Numbered from the stretch's first letter, positions 14,522 to 22,484 are shown. The stretch: 23,052 nt of DNA from Candidatus Falkowbacteria bacterium RIFCSPLOWO2_12_FULL_45_13 (GCA_001778055.1 MFFY01000031.1:1-23052), one strand, 5' to 3'. The notes: generated by a model from the letters alone, not told the origin. Numbers and translations: made by a program.

Positions 14522-15385
14522 TTAGCCGATAATTTTATTTACGCCGACTAAATATTTCGGCTCAATTCTAAAATAAGAATAAACATTTTTTATGGCGGCC
14601 GCCTCGGCTTGGTCCAGATGATAATTCGAGCCGCCGGTCATAATCAATTTATATTGCTTGGCCAAGCGCTGCAATCGCATAACCGCGCCGATATTGTGAT
14701 GCGGTGAAATTACTTCAATGCCATCAAGGCCTAATTTAATAAGTTGGGAGATTAAGCTTTCATTGATTCGGCCGGTTTTCCCCGGATGGTTTAAAACAAG
14801 TTGGCCGCCGATTTTTTCCTTGAGTTTTAAAATATGGCTAAAGCCAACATAACATTCTTCCAGCCGGTTGACTTTTTTATCTTTAAAAAAATGTTTTATA
14901 ATTTTTTCATCCAGCGGGTTTTTGGCGTCCAGACGTTTAGAAATTTTTTTACGGTTATCGGCTAATTGCCGGATATCTCTCATCAGGCGGCTTAAAGAAA
15001 TATAATGACGGTATTTATCTAAAATTTTGTTTTCATTCATTTCCAACCCCAGCCTTTTTAATTTTAGCAGTGCCCGCTTTATTTGTTTCCGCCTTCTGGC
15101 CTGTGTTGACTGTAAAAATTTATGCAGTTCAGGATCTTTATCATCAAAATTATACCACAGCAGATTAAATTTTTTATTATTTAATTTTACGTAAATTTCA
15201 ATCCCCGCGATCGCCTTGATCCTATTTTTTTTACAGGCCAGCCTGAATTCATCCAGGCCGCCGACGGTATTGTGATCGGTTAAAGAGGCAATTTTAACCC
15301 GATGCTTTAATAAAAAATCTGCCAATTTGGTTGGTGTCAGACTGCCGTCGGAATAGGTGGAATGAAGCTGCAAGTCAATTAGCAT
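14522..15385 (-). CDS. PHP-domain phosphoesterase (TrpH/YciV-like)
   Basis: A 287-residue metal-dependent phosphoesterase of the PHP superfamily; characterised relatives are nucleoside 3',5'-bisphosphate phosphatases and 5'-3' exonucleases acting on RNA ends. Visible motifs are DLQLHSTYSDG (H8, D13), TDHNT (D37, H38), GIE (E63), LNHPGKTG (H200), ISPHH (229-230) and GGSNYH (H256). Two usual metal ligands are replaced: the first His of the HxH motif is Gln6, and the Asp of the final SD-x-H motif is Asn254. An insertion-like basic region (~95-175) is normal for the TrpH group. It lies 5 bp after the kinase-like gene, so co-transcription is likely. True substrate unknown. Confidence 0.82.
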   Translation of the reverse strand: MLIDLQLHSTYSDGSLTPTKLADFLLKHRVKIASLTDHNTVGGLDEFRLACKKNRIKAIAGIEIYVKLNNKKFNLLWYNFDDKDPELHKFLQSTQARRRKQIKRALLKLKRLGLEMNENKILDKYRHYISLSRLMRDIRQLADNRKKISKRLDAKNPLDEKIIKHFFKDKKVNRLEECYVGFSHILKLKEKIGGQLVLNHPGKTGRINESLISQLIKLGLDGIEVISPHHNIGAVMRLQRLAKQYKLIMTGGSNYHLDQAEAAAIKNVYSYFRIEPKYLVGVNKIIG

Positions 15386-15390
15386 GGATT

Positions 15391-16422
15391 TTAGACGTTT
15401 ATGCTTATTTTAAGATCTCGGCAAATTTTTACGATTAACCCGTGCGATCGCCATGGCTCCGGCCTTTCTTTCAACATAAAAAAGGTGGCGGTGCGCAGAG
15501 CCGTCCAGTTATAGTAATTGTTGATTCTTTCTTTGGCGTAGTCGTTCAGCTTGATTCTAGAGTTTTGCAGGTAATTTTCCAAAAATATTCTTTTAACCTT
15601 TTCCAGATAGGCCGGATCATTGATTTTTTTTGAAGCCATAAACTCAAGCTGTTGCATAAATGAACCGAGGTCTCTGGTAAAGTCGGCCAAGCAGGTGTCG
15701 GTAAAATCTATAATCGCAATTTTGTCTCGGCTCATTTTAATAACATTTTTAGGGTGGGCATCGCCGTGGATCAGGCACTGCCTGCCGTTGTTGCCGAAAT
15801 ATTTTTTTTCTTTCTCGTTGATTATTTGATAAATTATTTTACAAGGTTCGAAATATTTTTGATAAGCGTGATTAATTTTTTGCAGCACATTCATTAAGCC
15901 GGGCACAACTGTTTCAATCCGGCTATTCTCCGGGTTAAAATTTTTCGCTCTAGCTATCGGCGTCCGATGGAGCTTGGCAAACCAGGCGGCGGCTTTAGCG
16001 ACGACGTCTTCTATAATTTGGTAATTTTTCTTCTGGATATAATAATAAAGGGTTTGACCCCGGACACCGCGATAAAAAAAGCCGTTAAAATTATCGGAAA
16101 AAAACAAGGGGTGCGGGATAGCCAAATCGCCGCGGCCGAAACCCGCTTGCCATAAAAACGAGAGCGCGTCAAAGGAGTTGATTCTCGGCTCGCTGGAATG
16201 GGCCGTGCAATAAATCGGCAAGTCGACCGTCTGGCCATCATGAGTCAAAAAAGAAGTGGCGAATTTTACCACTACATGATAAGTGGTTTTCCAGACGCTT
16301 TTTTTTACCGGAATAATTTTAATTTTTTTTATCATCTTGAATTCAGGATAAAGCGGCAGAACTTTTTGGTTGAACAAATCTAAAACGGAGGTTTCGTCAA
16401 AAAGACTAAGAATTTTATTCAT
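15391..16422 (-). CDS. APH-fold phosphotransferase
   Basis: A 343-residue protein of the aminoglycoside-phosphotransferase/choline-kinase fold. The catalytic loop is LIHGDAHPKNVI (H219-G-D221, N226), and the metal-binding DFG-like motif is IIDFTDTC (D239, D242). These are intact, so kinase activity is plausible. The N-terminal lobe is divergent. Within an alpha-glucan gene cluster, a sugar kinase (the maltokinase Pep2 shares this fold) is an attractive guess, but an antibiotic or small-molecule kinase cannot be excluded. The ATG at 16420-16422 follows a 95-bp AT-rich gap with inverted CGAATC and AACGAA words. There is no Shine-Dalgarno motif. Confidence 0.75.
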   Translation of the reverse strand: MNKILSLFDETSVLDLFNQKVLPLYPEFKMIKKIKIIPVKKSVWKTTYHVVVKFATSFLTHDGQTVDLPIYCTAHSSEPRINSFDALSFLWQAGFGRGDLAIPHPLFFSDNFNGFFYRGVRGQTLYYYIQKKNYQIIEDVVAKAAAWFAKLHRTPIARAKNFNPENSRIETVVPGLMNVLQKINHAYQKYFEPCKIIYQIINEKEKKYFGNNGRQCLIHGDAHPKNVIKMSRDKIAIIDFTDTCLADFTRDLGSFMQQLEFMASKKINDPAYLEKVKRIFLENYLQNSRIKLNDYAKERINNYYNWTALRTATFFMLKERPEPWRSHGLIVKICRDLKISINV

Positions 16423-16517
16423 ATATTAGAAAGGCTAAATAAACGAATCAAAAACGAAATATTTTCCGGATTAATTGCATGATTCGTGTTTTTCGTTCCA
16501 GCTTGGTTTTTTAGTGT

Positions 16518-17756
16518 CTATTTTTTTAACCAATAATAATGCCAATGTTTATGCCAAATTAATCGTTTTATTTTTAGGTAAAGCCTTTCGCCGGCGATTT
16601 TGTCCGTCCGAGTGCTTAGCTGGGCCAAAGAGCGGAGGCTTTTGATTAGCTCGTTAGCGCCGCGCTCGATTTCATCGGGGTTCCAGGAAATAGAGCCGAA
16701 TAATTTAAAATCCCGAGCCGAAGCCCACCAAAAAGTGCAACTTGATAAGCCTTTATTTAAATGAAGCCTGGCCCAGGAATAATTGGCGTCGTTTTGATGC
16801 CGGTTAACCGTGGCGATGGCTAAATTGGCTAATTGCCAAAGCAGTTTTTGAATTTTATTTTTGTCATTAAGCCAAAGCGTAAAAGGCGCGTCTCGCTTAA
16901 GCTCGCCGGTCGATGACTCCCACGAGGAGGCGAGCGGCCTGATTTCAACTTTCTCTTTTAAGCCGGCCAGAAATTCACTGACGGTTAAAGTTATTAATGT
17001 CGGCTGTCCCAATAATTTTTCGAGGACGCGGTCGTTATCGTTATGCCTTAAACCGTAAAGTTCGGCGTCGGTGGCGGTCGCGGCCAAACCGCCATAATTC
17101 AGGGTTATTAAATCTAAAATTGTTTTGGGCACATAGCTTTTTGACAATAATCTGCTGCGGAAGAAAATTTTTAGGCCGCTATTTTTGTCCAAATATAGTT
17201 TACTAAAATCAATTATATTTAATTTGCCGTTGGCCGCGATTTCGTCTAAGATAATCCACCGGTAGCCGAAGCCAGCTATTATTTCGGCGGTTTTAGCGGC
17301 ATAGGCAAGTTCCGGCAGGAAAAAACCTTGAGCGGAAAAATTTTTACCGAAATATTTTTTCAATATTTCTTGGTTGGCTTCCATATTTTTTATAATTTCT
17401 CCCTCGGGTATGAGCGGTAGGATCGGGTGGAAGGCCGCGGTGCCGGTAAGCTCGATTTGTTTTTTATCCTTAAGAATTTTTATGTCCGCGATTAAACTCC
17501 GGTAGCCGAGTTGGTTTAGTTTTTCCAGGAGGCAGCCAGCCAGATTTATGGTAAATTTGATCCGAGGGTTTTTTTTAAGGGCGTCGATAATTAGCCGATA
17601 ACTTTTTTCCGCGGCTTCAATAACCGTCTCGTTGGAGGCGGTAGGCGGCTGATAAAAATGTAGCAGGTTGACCCAGGTTAATTTATCCGCCGCCTCGGCC
17701 CCGTCAAGCGATTTTTTTTTGGCGGGACGAAGATTTTTATTTTTAAGAATTTTCAT
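16518..17756 (-). CDS. GH57-family alpha-glucan hydrolase/transferase
   Basis: Acts on alpha-1,4-glucans; the family includes alpha-amylases, 4-alpha-glucanotransferases and branching enzymes. In the 412-residue protein the (beta/alpha)7 barrel opens with LLHFYQPP (H33), then HPILPLIP (H110), the nucleophile region GFFLPEL (E149) and the probable acid/base region TATDAELYG (D230). A C-terminal segment includes SSCTFWWAS. At this length it resembles the shorter amylase-like GH57 group rather than branching enzymes (over 500 residues). The ATG overlaps the upstream glgA stop as ATGA (17753-17756), so the two are translationally coupled and probably work on the same polymer. Exact specificity is not decidable from motifs. 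Confidence 0.83.
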   Translation of the reverse strand: MKILKNKNLRPAKKKSLDGAEAADKLTWVNLLHFYQPPTASNETVIEAAEKSYRLIIDALKKNPRIKFTINLAGCLLEKLNQLGYRSLIADIKILKDKKQIELTGTAAFHPILPLIPEGEIIKNMEANQEILKKYFGKNFSAQGFFLPELAYAAKTAEIIAGFGYRWIILDEIAANGKLNIIDFSKLYLDKNSGLKIFFRSRLLSKSYVPKTILDLITLNYGGLAATATDAELYGLRHNDNDRVLEKLLGQPTLITLTVSEFLAGLKEKVEIRPLASSWESSTGELKRDAPFTLWLNDKNKIQKLLWQLANLAIATVNRHQNDANYSWARLHLNKGLSSCTFWWASARDFKLFGSISWNPDEIERGANELIKSLRSLAQLSTRTDKIAGERLYLKIKRLIWHKHWHYYWLKK

Positions 17757-19231
17757 AAAAAATTATTATTGGCTTTCATGGCTTTTCGATATAGCGCCAC
17801 ATATTTTTTCGCCGGTATTTCCCAGCTGTTTGATTCTTTCATCACTCTGACGATTAATTTATGCCAGCTCGTTTCATAACGATAATTTTCTAAAGATCTG
17901 ACGATGGTGGCAAACAAGGAGTAGTGGTTGAAGGCAGAAAAATTGAAGCCATTGCCTCGATTGGTTCTGGGGTTGTAGTTGGTCACCGTATCCTGGAGTC
18001 CGCCGACGCGGCGCACCACCGGGACGCAACCATAGCGCATGGCGATTAATTGATTGATGCCGCAAGGCTCATGGTGCGATGGCAATAATAAAATGTCCGA
18101 GCCGGCGTAAAGCAAAGTTTCCGACTTTTGGTTTTCTTTAAAAGGCAGCCAAGCGATTTTTTTAGGATGCCGCTTGGCGAATTTTTTAATTTCATTTATA
18201 TATTTTTTATCGCCATCCCCCATCATAATCAGCTCCAAGTCAAGGTGGAGCAGGGGCTCTAAGATACGCAAAACCAATTCAAAGCCTTTTTGAAAAGTCA
18301 CCCGCGAGGTCAGGGCGATAACCGGCAATTCCTTGTCAACCTTTAATTTTAACAATTTCTGTAAATATTCTTTGTTCAATTTTTTATTGTTGATTTTATG
18401 ATAATCGTAATTTTTAAACAAACCCGGGTCATTTTGCGGATTATAGGTCGCGTAATCGATGCCGTTGATAATGCCGAATAACTTGTCTTCGCGGTTTCTT
18501 AAAATCCGGTGCAAATCCTGGCCGAACCCAGTGGTCATAATTTCTTCGCGGTATTGTTCGCTGACCGTGTTGATAATATCAGCGTTTTTTATGGCGCGTT
18601 TGGCAAAATTAATAGTTTCAATGTCCGGATCCGTGATGTGCGGGATTTTATTATTGCCATAATCCTTTTTTTTCAGCGGCACCTCCCACCAGTTATGGCC
18701 CAACTGAAAAGCCAAATTGTGGATGGTGAAAATAGTTTTGGCATGACGCAGGGTTTCCGAGTATTTAAAATCGGTTTTCAAATAATAAGGGATCAAGCCG
18801 GTGTGCCAGTCGTGGCAATGAACGATGTCGGCTTCGTATTTTAAGAGTGAGATTAGTTTTAAGGCGGCCACGTTGAAAATTAAAAAACGCACGTTTTCTT
18901 TGGTCGAACCATATAGATTTTTTTGAGCGGAAAAATATTTTTTATTTTCTATGAAGTAAATCGGCAGATTATTAGTCAAATACCCCCGCCAATAATTAAT
19001 TTGCGTTTTATCCGCGGAATTTAAATAAATTTCCACATTTTCGCAGATCAATTTTAGATTGTGTTTTTTAATATCAATGACATGACCGTAAAGCGGGGTG
19101 ATAACGATAACTTCATGCCCCAGTTTTTTTATGGCCTTGGGCAGGCTGCCGGTCACATCAGCCAAGCCGCCGGTTTTGGAAAACGGGGCGACTTCAGCCG
19201 CGATGGAAACTATTTTTAATTTTTTAGTCAT
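17753..19231 (-). CDS. glgA: Glycogen/starch synthase, GT5 (paralogue 2)
   Basis: Second GT5 glucan synthase, 492 residues. It has the N-terminal IVSIAAEVAPFSKTGGLADV (KxGG at K19), DIVHCHDWHTGLIPYYLK, and C-terminal LPSHHEPCGINQLIAMRYG followed by VGGLQDTV. It differs clearly from the gene at 12464 (HHEPCG instead of RFEPCG, KTGGLADV instead of KVGGLGDV), so it is an old paralogue or separate acquisition, not a recent duplication. It is coupled to the GH57 gene through ATGA. The ATG at 19229-19231 follows a 105-bp AT-rich inverted repeat and lacks a Shine-Dalgarno motif. Confidence 0.93.
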   Translation of the reverse strand: MTKKLKIVSIAAEVAPFSKTGGLADVTGSLPKAIKKLGHEVIVITPLYGHVIDIKKHNLKLICENVEIYLNSADKTQINYWRGYLTNNLPIYFIENKKYFSAQKNLYGSTKENVRFLIFNVAALKLISLLKYEADIVHCHDWHTGLIPYYLKTDFKYSETLRHAKTIFTIHNLAFQLGHNWWEVPLKKKDYGNNKIPHITDPDIETINFAKRAIKNADIINTVSEQYREEIMTTGFGQDLHRILRNREDKLFGIINGIDYATYNPQNDPGLFKNYDYHKINNKKLNKEYLQKLLKLKVDKELPVIALTSRVTFQKGFELVLRILEPLLHLDLELIMMGDGDKKYINEIKKFAKRHPKKIAWLPFKENQKSETLLYAGSDILLLPSHHEPCGINQLIAMRYGCVPVVRRVGGLQDTVTNYNPRTNRGNGFNFSAFNHYSLFATIVRSLENYRYETSWHKLIVRVMKESNSWEIPAKKYVALYRKAMKANNNFL

Positions 19232-19247
19232 AAAATATTTAAGTTCT

Positions 19248-19352
19248 AAATCCGAAATTCTAAATTATAAACAAATTCTAATGAATCAAATAGCAAACAA
19301 AAAATAATAATTTGTGATTTGTAGTTTAATATTTGTTTAGAATTTAGGATTT
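19248..19352. repeat. AT-rich imperfect inverted repeat upstream of glgA
   Basis: The arm at 19248-19276 (AAATCCGAAATTCTAAATT onward) mirrors 19331-19352 (ATTTGTTTAGAATTTAGGAT onward) with a few gaps. The right arm includes the last codons of ruvC. Its style matches the other AT-rich palindromes in the window. Confidence 0.55.
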
Positions 19353-19837
19353 ACTATGCTATTGGCGGCGCAGACGGCAATGGCCAAGGCATCGGCCGCA
19401 TCGTCGGGCCTGGGCAGCTCCTTGAGATTCAAAATCAGCTTAATCATTCTTTGCACTTGGTTTTTGCTCGCGTGGCCGTAAGTTGAAACCGCTTGTTTGA
19501 CCTCGTAAGGAGTGAATTCCAGATTTTTGATTTTATTTAATTTAGCCGTCAACACGGCTACGCCTCTGGCTTGGCCGACGATTAAGGCGGTTTTGGCGTT
19601 ATTGCAGAAAAACAGCTCTTCAATAGCGATTAAACTCGGCTGATATTTTTTAATCAGTTCGGTAATTTCCAGGTAAATAATTTCCAGCCGGTCTCCCAAT
19701 TTTAATTTAGCCGAGGTTTTGATCGAGCCGTAAGCCAGGCAGGCCAATTTACCATTTTGGCTTTTGATTACGCCATAGCCGGTGTCGGCGATGCCCGGGT
19801 CAATGCCCAGAATTATGGAAGTAATTTTTTTTTGCAT
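19337..19837 (-). CDS. ruvC: Holliday junction endonuclease RuvC
   Basis: Resolves Holliday junctions by symmetric cleavage. At 166 residues it has the typical length. The acidic catalytic set is visible: D13 in ILGIDPG, E73 in AIEELFF, and D146 and D149 in PRPDDAADALAIA. The conserved GxARGV segment also occurs (VGQARGVAVL). The ATG directly follows the yebC stop (TAA then ATG with no gap), so the pair is translationally coupled, as is common for yebC-ruvC. ruvA and ruvB are not in the window. The last codons run into an AT-rich repeat. Confidence 0.96.
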   Translation of the reverse strand: MQKKITSIILGIDPGIADTGYGVIKSQNGKLACLAYGSIKTSAKLKLGDRLEIIYLEITELIKKYQPSLIAIEELFFCNNAKTALIVGQARGVAVLTAKLNKIKNLEFTPYEVKQAVSTYGHASKNQVQRMIKLILNLKELPRPDDAADALAIAVCAANSIVNPKF

Positions 19838-20563
19838 TTATATATCGACGTTGGTATAATAGTCCGTGACGTATTCGTTGTTATCAAGATTTTCTATGAA
19901 TTTTTGAACTTTGGCTTTTTCCTCGTCCGCCGGCCGGCTCCGGTCTTTAGCCACGTATTCAATTTCGGCCGATTCGGTTTTTATATTTTTTGTTTCTAGA
20001 AATTGTTTGACTTTTTGCAGATCTTCCGGTTTAGTTAAAATAGTCGCTCCGGCGTCGTCTTTTATAAAATCTTGAGCGCCGGCGTCGATTAATTTCAGTT
20101 CAAAGCCATCGTTATTAATTAAATTTTTATTTTTTAATTCTTCGGCGGCGATTAAAATTACGCCTTTTTGCTCAAAGTTCCATAATACCGAGCCCAAAGA
20201 GCCGTCGCCGTCGGCAAACAGGTGCCTGATTTCTGCTGCCGTCCGATTTTTGTTATCGGTTAAGCATTTGACGATAAATTGAGACTTGACCGGGCCGAAG
20301 CCTTCGTAAATTAATTCCTCGATTTGCGCGCCGTCCAGTTCGCCCGCGCCTCGCTTGATGGCGCGTTCGATATTTTTTTTAGGCATGTTGGCGTCTCGGG
20401 CTTTTTCAATGGCCATGCGCAAACTGAAGTTAGTTGCCGGGTCGCCGCCCTTACGCGCCGCAACAGTAATTAAATTGCCGTACTTAGTGAAAATAGTTCC
20501 TCTTTTAGCGTCAACCACGGCTTTTTGTCTCTTAGTTGTCGCCCACTTTGAATGTCCGGACAT
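19838..20563 (-). CDS. yebC: YebC/PmpR family protein
   Basis: Conserved three-domain protein; family members have been described as transcription regulators and as factors that relieve ribosome stalling at proline runs. The true start is the ATG at 20561-20563, beginning MSGHSKWATTKRQKAVVDAKRG, the family hallmark; this gives 241 residues, the usual size. An upstream in-frame extension to 20776 is non-coding leader and repeat. Other family features are AARKGGDP, NMPKKNIERAIKRG, YEGFGP and DNKNRTAAEIRHLF. It is coupled to ruvC. The 5' leader would contain the second copy of the 66-bp hairpin element, 26 bp before the ATG. Confidence 0.95.
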   Translation of the reverse strand: MSGHSKWATTKRQKAVVDAKRGTIFTKYGNLITVAARKGGDPATNFSLRMAIEKARDANMPKKNIERAIKRGAGELDGAQIEELIYEGFGPVKSQFIVKCLTDNKNRTAAEIRHLFADGDGSLGSVLWNFEQKGVILIAAEELKNKNLINNDGFELKLIDAGAQDFIKDDAGATILTKPEDLQKVKQFLETKNIKTESAEIEYVAKDRSRPADEEKAKVQKFIENLDNNEYVTDYYTNVDI

Positions 20564-20589
20564 AGAAAAAATGTCAAATCTCAAATATC

Positions 20590-20655
20590 TCCGCCGGAGA
20601 CGGATCTCCGCCCAAGGCGGACCAGCCTCTGGCTGGCGCGACAAACTTTGGCGGA
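20590..20655. repeat. 66-bp triple-hairpin GC-rich repeat, copy 2
   Basis: 63 of 66 positions match 5733-5798, with the same order of three hairpins. The differences are one base in the first hairpin (a G to A change that weakens it) and two in the tail, which here reads TTTGGCGGA. It is flanked by AT-rich inverted words (TCAAATCTCAAAT to the left, ATTTGAGCTTTGA to the right at about 20711). Confidence 0.85.
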
Positions 20656-20735
20656 AAATGTCAAAACTTATAATTTTAAAAAATTTTAAATTTTGAACTA
20701 AGATTTTGAGATTTGAGCTTTGACCTTTACGGTTA

Positions 20736-20741
20736 ATTATA
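20736..20741 (-). promoter_or_regulatory. Predicted -10 box for yebC-ruvC
   Basis: TATAAT on the minus strand. A -35 hexamer is not convincing. Use of this site would give yebC a leader of about 165 nt containing the 66-bp hairpin element. Confidence 0.35.
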
Positions 20742-20783
20742 TGGTTAGAATAACATGAATGACGATAAAAAATCAAGCTTTAA

Positions 20784-21011
20784 AACCGTGAATCCATAAA
20801 TTAATTTTTAGCTAATGATAAATATAATTTGTCATTGCTAGGAGCTCGTACTCGAGCGACGCGGCAACCTTAGAAACATTGAGCAGCGATAAAACTTGCC
20901 ATTATTTGAATTCGCGTTCGTGAGATTACCGCGTCACCTGATTGCAGGCTCCTCGCAATGACAGAAAAATTGCTTACTTTAAATAAAATTTTAATTAATG
21001 GATTCACGGTT
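20784..21011. repeat. 228-bp nested palindromic element with 14-bp perfect ends
   Basis: AACCGTGAATCCAT (20784-20797) and ATGGATTCACGGTT (20998-21011) are perfect inverted copies, with AT-rich sequence extending the match inwards. They enclose the 134-bp TGTCATTGC palindrome (20830-20963). No ORF lies inside. This looks like a MITE or a palindrome that inserted into another palindrome. Confidence 0.7.
20830..20963. repeat. 134-bp palindromic REP/MITE-like element, copy 2 (inverted)
   Basis: Its ends TGTCATTGC and GCAATGACA are inverted copies. Read on the minus strand it aligns with 8988-9128: the first 16 bases (TGTCATTGCGAGGAGC), a shared 19-mer (20909-20927) and TTATCGCT coincide, with variable sequence between. 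Confidence 0.8.
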
Positions 21012-21220
21012 AAAATTGATGATAAATACCGGCAAAGTCAGACGAAAAAATATAAATTTTACTTGGCTGTTCATTTATAAAAATTTTAATTATCAAAGCG
21101 ATTTAAATAATCAACCAGGGCAGAGAACAGGACATGAAACAGCTTAGGCTGTTTGAATTTTGAATTTAACGCCCTGCGCTCCCTTGGCGCAGGGTAATTT
21201 ACAATTAATTCACAAAGATA
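21012..21220. other. Non-coding gap with two short perfect hairpins
   Basis: No credible gene. AAACAGC-TTAG-GCTGTTT (21137-21154) and CCCTGCGC-TCCCTTG-GCGCAGGG (21172-21194) are perfect hairpins without clear T tracts. An 84-codon minus-strand frame at 21086-21340 is not convincing. With the repeats at 20784-21011 and the leader at 21236-21334, this accounts for the gap between yebC and the isomerase gene. Confidence 0.5.
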
Positions 21221-21229
21221 TGCTATAAT
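21221..21229 (+). promoter_or_regulatory. Extended -10 promoter of the isomerase gene
   Basis: TGCTATAAT, a perfect extended -10. A weak TTTACA lies 20 bp further upstream. Predicted +1 is near 21236, giving a leader of about 100 nt. Confidence 0.6.
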
Positions 21230-21269
21230 TGAAGTATAAATTAACTCAACTACAATCCCCCGAACACTC

Positions 21270-21315
21270 CCCCCCCAGCCCGACAGAGTCGTTCTGGCGG
21301 GGTCGTTCAGGCGGG
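21270..21315 (+). repeat. Tandem 14-bp repeat and hairpin in the isomerase leader
   Basis: GTCGTTCTGGCGGG (21288-21301) is followed directly by GTCGTTCAGGCGGG (21302-21315). The first copy also pairs back with the C-rich stretch before it (CCAG 21275-21278 with CTGG 21294-21297, GAC with GTC around AGA, CCCC with GGGG), forming a hairpin about 20-60 nt before the start codon. Confidence 0.65.
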
Positions 21316-21334
21316 TATCAAGTGGGAATAAAAT

Positions 21335-22411
21335 ATGCATAATTTAGATGATCAAAAGGTCTATAAAAAATTGGACTTAAGCCAAGTCGCCAAGTCCATT
21401 GAATCTTTGGCCGCGCAGATGAGGCAGGTTTTAGATCAGGCGGCTTCCATCAAAGTGCCCGACGATTACGGCCGAGCCAGGCAGGTAGTGGTTAACGGCA
21501 TGGGCGGTTCAAATATCGGCGTTAGCCTGGTGAGCGCGGCTTTAAGCGATAAAATAAAAGCGCCGATAACGGTTATTTCCGGCTACCAGGTGCCGGCCAT
21601 GGTCGATAAACATACCTTATATTTACTGTCGTCTTATTCAGGCAATACGGAAGAAGTTTTGAGCGTCTACGCGGAAGTGAAAAAGCGCGGGGCTAAAATA
21701 ATGGCGATTTCTATGGCCGGAGATAATCAGCTGGCGCGGCTGATGCTTAAAGACAATATCCCCGGCTATAGTTTTGTTCCAGAGCATAATCCTTGCGGCC
21801 AGCCCAGGCTGGGCTTGGGCTATTCAGTCTTGGGCGTAGCCGTCTTGCTCTCTAAGGCCGGCCTGCTTGAGCTTAAGGAAAAAGAGGTAGAAGGTTTGAT
21901 CGCCAATTTGGAGCTTAGTGATCTGAAGTTAAGGCCGGCTGAACCGACGAACATCAACCAGGCCAAGCAACTGGCGTTTAAATGTTACGGCAAAATACCG
22001 ATAATCGTGGGCGCGGAATTTTTGTCCGGTAATTTAACGATTTTAAGAAATCAATTCAATGAAACCAGCAAAAACTTCGCCAGTTTCCTGGCCTTGCCGG
22101 ACTTAAACCATTACGCCCTGGAAAGTCTGGCTAACCCTAAAAGTAATAAAGATAATTTAATCTTTTTTTTCATTGATTCGGCGCTTTATCATCCGCGCGT
22201 GCAAAAACGGTCGGCCTTGACCAAGCAAGTAGTCAAGAAAAATGGAATAAAATATATTGAACATAAATTGACCGGCGCCACAAAGTTAGAACAAGCTTTT
22301 TCCATGCTGCAGTTCGGCGGCTGGCTGACTTATTACTCGGCCATGCTAAATAATGTCAATCCGGTCAAGATTCCCTGGGTAGATTGGTTTAAAAAGGAAC
22401 TTAGGAGCTAG
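21335..22411 (+). CDS. Bifunctional phosphoglucose/phosphomannose isomerase
   Basis: Interconverts fructose-6-phosphate with glucose-6-phosphate and mannose-6-phosphate, linking glycolysis to glucan and mannose-sugar synthesis. The 358 residues fold as two SIS domains: VVVNGMGGSNIG (51-62), the phosphate-binding SSYSGNTEE (99-107), PRLGLGYS (157-164), a QFNETSK stretch with E243, and DLNHY (H259), where the family more often has ELNH; the catalytic His is kept. The end PVKIPWVDWFKKELRS is typical of the family (PF10432). The ATG at 21335 has only a weak upstream GGGA. It is the only plus-strand gene in the right half and has its own promoter and structured leader. Confidence 0.93.
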   Translation: MHNLDDQKVYKKLDLSQVAKSIESLAAQMRQVLDQAASIKVPDDYGRARQVVVNGMGGSNIGVSLVSAALSDKIKAPITVISGYQVPAMVDKHTLYLLSSYSGNTEEVLSVYAEVKKRGAKIMAISMAGDNQLARLMLKDNIPGYSFVPEHNPCGQPRLGLGYSVLGVAVLLSKAGLLELKEKEVEGLIANLELSDLKLRPAEPTNINQAKQLAFKCYGKIPIIVGAEFLSGNLTILRNQFNETSKNFASFLALPDLNHYALESLANPKSNKDNLIFFFIDSALYHPRVQKRSALTKQVVKKNGIKYIEHKLTGATKLEQAFSMLQFGGWLTYYSAMLNNVNPVKIPWVDWFKKELRS

Positions 22412-22464
22412 AGCTTTTGAAAATTTATCATCGAAAGATCATTCAGCGACAGTTCCTATATTTA

Positions 22465-22484
22465 CGGCCCCAAACATCGGGCCG
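22465..22484. terminator. Possible bidirectional terminator hairpin
   Basis: CGGCCC-CAAACATC-GGGCCG lies between two convergent genes. The following sequence is only mildly T-rich (ATTCATTTT), so termination is uncertain. Confidence 0.35.

Noticed and set aside
21086..21340. 84-codon minus-strand frame upstream of the isomerase gene
   Set aside because: Covers the isomerase promoter, leader repeats and two hairpins; no domain or helix pattern typical of a real protein.
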